Shown here: positions 6,992-9,470 of the stretch, piece after piece | Layout of the letters: each line of letters opens with the position of its first letter | Position numbering within the stretch: the stretch's first letter is position 1 | Source: Bacteroidia bacterium | GTDB lineage: Bacteria; Bacteroidota; Bacteroidia; Chitinophagales; Saprospiraceae | Reading direction: 5' to 3' | Assembly (NCBI GenBank): GCA_030432855.1 | Contig: JAUILM010000170.1 | Span: forward strand, 1-9,470 | DNA: 9,470 nucleotides | Notes under the pieces: generated by a model | What the model was told of the DNA's origin: nothing | The model's input: the letters and a program-made list of their open reading frames with translations, nothing else | The model's database searches: none | Made by a program: the position numbers and the translations under genes

Positions 6992-7018
6992 GTAAGCTTT
7001 CTCAGTGAGGAGGCTTAC
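6992..7018 (+). promoter_or_regulatory. 12-bp leader hairpin before RHS-type gene
   Basis: GTAAGCTTTCTC (6992-7003) pairs with GAGGAGGCTTAC (7007-7018) around a 3-base loop. Two pairs are G-U (6998/7012 and 7000/7010), so the stem is continuous only in plus-strand RNA. It ends 34 bases before the ATG at 7053 and encloses the only GAGGAGG in the leader. No U-run follows, so it is more likely a 5'-UTR structure than a terminator; any regulatory role is inferred. Confidence 0.4.
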
Positions 7019-7052
7019 AAAACCAAATCTACCAACCTAAACCAACTCAGGC

Positions 7053-9470
7053 ATGCGAACCTACCCCTTATCACTCATCTTACTTTTCCTATCATGTGTT
7101 ACTAGTCCATTCACCCTCTTTGCACTGGATGATGAATCCACTGAAATAACCGATGTTCTTGAATCATTGCACTCTGCATGGGATGCGGATGAATACAGGA
7201 CGTATCGTATGTATATCGATACACCACCACCTTTGGTCATTTATGAATTCAAAGCCGTGGATTCGGGTGATGACATCGAGGTGCGATGGACCACGGAATC
7301 AGAACCACCGAATATCGATTTTGAGCTATATGCGACCTATGATGATGAAAAATCAAAGAGAATCTATAAGGTCAAAGGGGATAAGAAGGATAAAGAAAAA
7401 AAGCTCTACAAGTTCCTGGACAAAGAAGGTAAAAAACCAGAGAAGGCGGTAAAACGGGTCGTGTATCGACTTAAAACTAAAGACGCAAAAGGATCCTCTA
7501 ACACCGTAGCAAAGACTAGTTTCATTGTCAGCCAAAGTCTGGCTGGAGGCGGTGATAATCTTGAGGATTTACTACCACAAAATACGCCTAAATCTCCCAA
7601 TGTAGCGGCTATGGAACGCTTTGGATCCACACCGGTTTCACTCTATACTGGGCTTCCGGTCATTGAAATACCCATTTGGACTATTGAAGTAGGGGATCTT
7701 AAAATCCCTATCAAGCTCAAATACCATCCCGGAGGCCACAAAATCCTGGATAATGCCTCTTGGACTGGGCTGGGATGGTCCCTCACCGGGTTGTATGCAC
7801 TGACGCGAGATGTAAGAGGAGTCGGTGATGAGAAATCAGGCGGTATTTTCGGCCAAAGCATGCCTAGCTATTCCAGTCCGATCACTTGCCTAACCCAAAC
7901 GGATAAAGATGCTTTCAACGGTCACATCAATTATACCAATGATCTGGAGCGGGATGTATTTACCTATCGCACGCCAAATAAATCCAATTCATTTGTGATT
8001 GAGCCTAGCAACGTACTCTTTCTGGAGGCCGATAAATCCCAGATCAGCTATTCTCCTGCTCCCAACCTATTCCAGAGTTTTAACCTGACAGATGAAAACG
8101 GAAATCGATATACCTATGATGTCATTGAAAACACATTTTCAAATCATGTAAGTAATATAACGGCTTGGCATCTATCCGATATTGAAACTAATCAACCGGG
8201 TCAGAAAGTCAGATACACCTATTACGAGACTGATTCATTAGAATATAATAGTGAAATCACATGGACTGAAGTGTGGTACACGGATTTATGTGATGATGTG
8301 CCTGTCTCTAGTGGTCTGCAAAGTAATACCTTTTCCACCAATCACGTAGAAGTGGATAATCGAAACCCACATGAAATCTACTTCCCGGGAGGAAAAATTG
8401 TATTTGTCCAGGAAGACGCTGTTCGCGAAGATAGCTTAGGTAGGGCTTTAGATTCCATTGAGATCTATGGATACGACTTCAATTCCAGTTCTTATACATT
8501 GATCAGAACCTATGACCTGCAGTTTATCTATAAAACCAGGACAGGAACTCCCACCGAAAAAGTCCTCTTCCTAGATCAGGTAGACATGAAGGATAATCAG
8601 GGGAACGTGATCGGTTCGTATGCTTTGGAATATAACGACACGCATAAATTACCTGTACGATCCTCCCTAGCAAAGGATCACTGGGGATATTATAACGGAG
8701 CCAATAACGATACCACCCTCATTCCTTCCTACACGCTAAATGCTATGCGAACTTGCTTGGTTTCAGCTGAAGATTTTAATATTGGTGGTGCGGATCGAGA
8801 TCCCAGTGCGGCCCATATGAAGGCCTGGATGCTCACCAAAATGACCTATCCCACCGGTGGATTTACCAGCTATGATTATGAACCTCATGAAAGCAATCAA
8901 GGCACCGTTGGAGGGCTTCGAATCAAATCAACAATCGATAATGATGGAAACACCACCAGCCCCAAAACCGTTACGAAACGGTATGTATATGGCACGAATA
9001 GCTCTGGAGAAGGCACCGATCGGGATCACGCTGAAAAAATCATTCGTACGGATCAATACATCAAACAAATCAATAACGCTTCAGCTCCTTTCAATTATAG
9101 CTACTATGTACGTACTTTCTCTGCAGGGGTGAATACTGTTCTAAATCCCTTCGAGTCGGTACCCGTAACCTATCCTGAGGTCCGTGTGTATGAAGACATT
9201 AATGCTTCGGGAAGCAATGGATATACCTTATATACGTATAAAGATAATGCCACCGATGATCTGATCACGCATCCCGCCACCAACCGGCGAGTTTTGCAAA
9301 GTGAACATTGGAAGCGAGGTCAACTCCTTTCTAAGGTTGTCTATGATGCTTCCGGAAATACGAAAGTAGCTGAAAATCACTTTTACACAGAGGTGGTACC
9401 TGGAGCCGCCACCGGTACATTGGGATATGTGATTGGGCGTACCGAAATTCGTACCAATTCCAGTCTTCCC
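7053..9470 (+). CDS. Large RHS/YD-type exported protein, 5' part
   Basis: The frame is open from ATG 7053 to the window end (806 codons, no stop); an in-frame TAA at 7038-7040 fixes the start. Residues 1 to about 24 are a signal peptide (LSLILLFLSC, likely cleavage near LFA). Residues about 60-160 form an FN3-like domain of the kind common in Bacteroidota surface proteins (IYEFKAVDSGDDIEVRWTTE, YRLKTKDAKGSSN), with an unusually Lys/Glu-rich stretch at about 104-145. From 180 on the protein follows the RHS/YD-associated pattern: SPNVAAMERFGSTPVSLYTG (181-200), KLKYHPGGHKI, SWTGLGWSLTG (236-246), AWHLSDIETN, WGYYNGANNDTTLIP (544-558), MTYPTGGFTSYDYE (597-610) and GGLRIKSTIDNDG (620-632). Relatives carry YD repeats, an RHS core and often a variable C-terminal toxin or effector; that part lies outside the window, so toxin activity cannot be claimed. 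GC content looks higher than in the preceding genes. Confidence 0.85.
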   Translation, partial: MRTYPLSLILLFLSCVTSPFTLFALDDESTEITDVLESLHSAWDADEYRTYRMYIDTPPPLVIYEFKAVDSGDDIEVRWTTESEPPNIDFELYATYDDEKSKRIYKVKGDKKDKEKKLYKFLDKEGKKPEKAVKRVVYRLKTKDAKGSSNTVAKTSFIVSQSLAGGGDNLEDLLPQNTPKSPNVAAMERFGSTPVSLYTGLPVIEIPIWTIEVGDLKIPIKLKYHPGGHKILDNASWTGLGWSLTGLYALTRDVRGVGDEKSGGIFGQSMPSYSSPITCLTQTDKDAFNGHINYTNDLERDVFTYRTPNKSNSFVIEPSNVLFLEADKSQISYSPAPNLFQSFNLTDENGNRYTYDVIENTFSNHVSNITAWHLSDIETNQPGQKVRYTYYETDSLEYNSEITWTEVWYTDLCDDVPVSSGLQSNTFSTNHVEVDNRNPHEIYFPGGKIVFVQEDAVREDSLGRALDSIEIYGYDFNSSSYTLIRTYDLQFIYKTRTGTPTEKVLFLDQVDMKDNQGNVIGSYALEYNDTHKLPVRSSLAKDHWGYYNGANNDTTLIPSYTLNAMRTCLVSAEDFNIGGADRDPSAAHMKAWMLTKMTYPTGGFTSYDYEPHESNQGTVGGLRIKSTIDNDGNTTSPKTVTKRYVYGTNSSGEGTDRDHAEKIIRTDQYIKQINNASAPFNYSYYVRTFSAGVNTVLNPFESVPVTYPEVRVYEDINASGSNGYTLYTYKDNATDDLITHPATNRRVLQSEHWKRGQLLSKVVYDASGNTKVAENHFYTEVVPGAATGTLGYVIGRTEIRTNSSLP

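Larger units (their letters stand above)
6631..7052. other. Gene-poor leader region of the RHS-type gene
   Basis: About 420 bases without a convincing gene. It holds one marginal open stretch (6709-6906; first ATG 6772, 44 codons, no recognised similarity) and two hairpins (6865-6882 and 6992-7018). The last 34 bases before the RHS-type start are nearly free of G and carry ACCAA three times (7022, 7031, 7041). No clear promoter was identified. Confidence 0.5.

Noticed and set aside
7006..7013. GAGGAGG as a Shine-Dalgarno site for the RHS-type gene
   Set aside because: It lies about 40 bases before the ATG, far outside working spacing, and is paired in the leader hairpin.
7153..7861. Short open frames on both strands within the RHS-type gene (7153-7452 plus; 7353-7535, 7406-7630 and 7643-7861 minus)
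   Set aside because: They are out-of-frame readings of the continuous 7053-9470 coding frame; the low-complexity Lys-rich segment explains their biased composition.
1..9470. CRISPR array, tRNA/rRNA genes, insertion sequence or attachment site
   Set aside because: No regularly spaced repeats, cloverleaf-like sequence, transposase or integrase motifs, or flanking target-site duplications were found on reading both strands.

Overview
The window looks like an accessory stretch from a member of the Bacteroidota. One reverse-strand protein ends in a CHU_C / type B domain, and one forward-strand subtilase ends in a type A domain; both are sorting signals of the type IX secretion system (T9SS), which is confined to this phylum. 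Genes are AT-rich, none has a convincing Shine-Dalgarno site, and the last gene is an RHS/YD-type surface protein of a form common in Bacteroidota. The class cannot be fixed from the sequence; a gliding or polymer-degrading marine or soil lineage is a guess.

Layout. (1) 1-552 (+): 3' part of a lipoprotein gene whose first visible codon is probably the lipidated Cys. It converges on 586-1557 (-), a secreted protein with an N-terminal sandwich-like domain and a CHU_C sorting domain. Upstream of that, in the same direction and separated by a clear minus-strand terminator (about 1571-1607), is a 188-residue lipoprotein (1629-2195, -). (2) 2196-3092 is almost 0.9 kb without a credible gene; it holds a long imperfect hairpin (2604-2639). 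(3) 3093-4694 (+) is an S8 subtilisin-like protease with prodomain, catalytic triad and T9SS sorting domain. (4) 4788-5392 (+) holds a 39-codon membrane micro-ORF whose stop overlaps the start of a 161-residue hypothetical protein (TAATG), closed by a strong terminator (5453-5488). The stem of that terminator is nearly the same sequence as the 2604-2639 hairpin. (5) 5663-6280 (+) is a lipoprotein, followed directly by a short signal-peptide-like ORF and an overlapping 79-residue ORF that may be one frameshifted gene, closed by a hairpin at 6581-6625. (6) 6631-7052 is gene-poor with two hairpins, one just ahead of the next gene. (7) 7053-9470 (+) is the first 806 codons of a large RHS/YD-type exported protein that runs off the window.

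How they fit together: nearly every product is predicted to leave the cytoplasm (three lipoproteins, two T9SS cargo proteins, an RHS-type protein, and a possible membrane-anchored pair). There is no sign of a metabolic pathway or a mobile-element enzyme. The genes are mostly single units separated by long intergenic regions and hairpins rather than one operon. Their functions are largely unknown; only the protease, the T9SS type B protein and the RHS-type protein can be assigned to families. The most interesting items are the TAATG-coupled micro-ORF pair, the repeated hairpin, and the RHS gene, whose variable 3' end lies outside the window.
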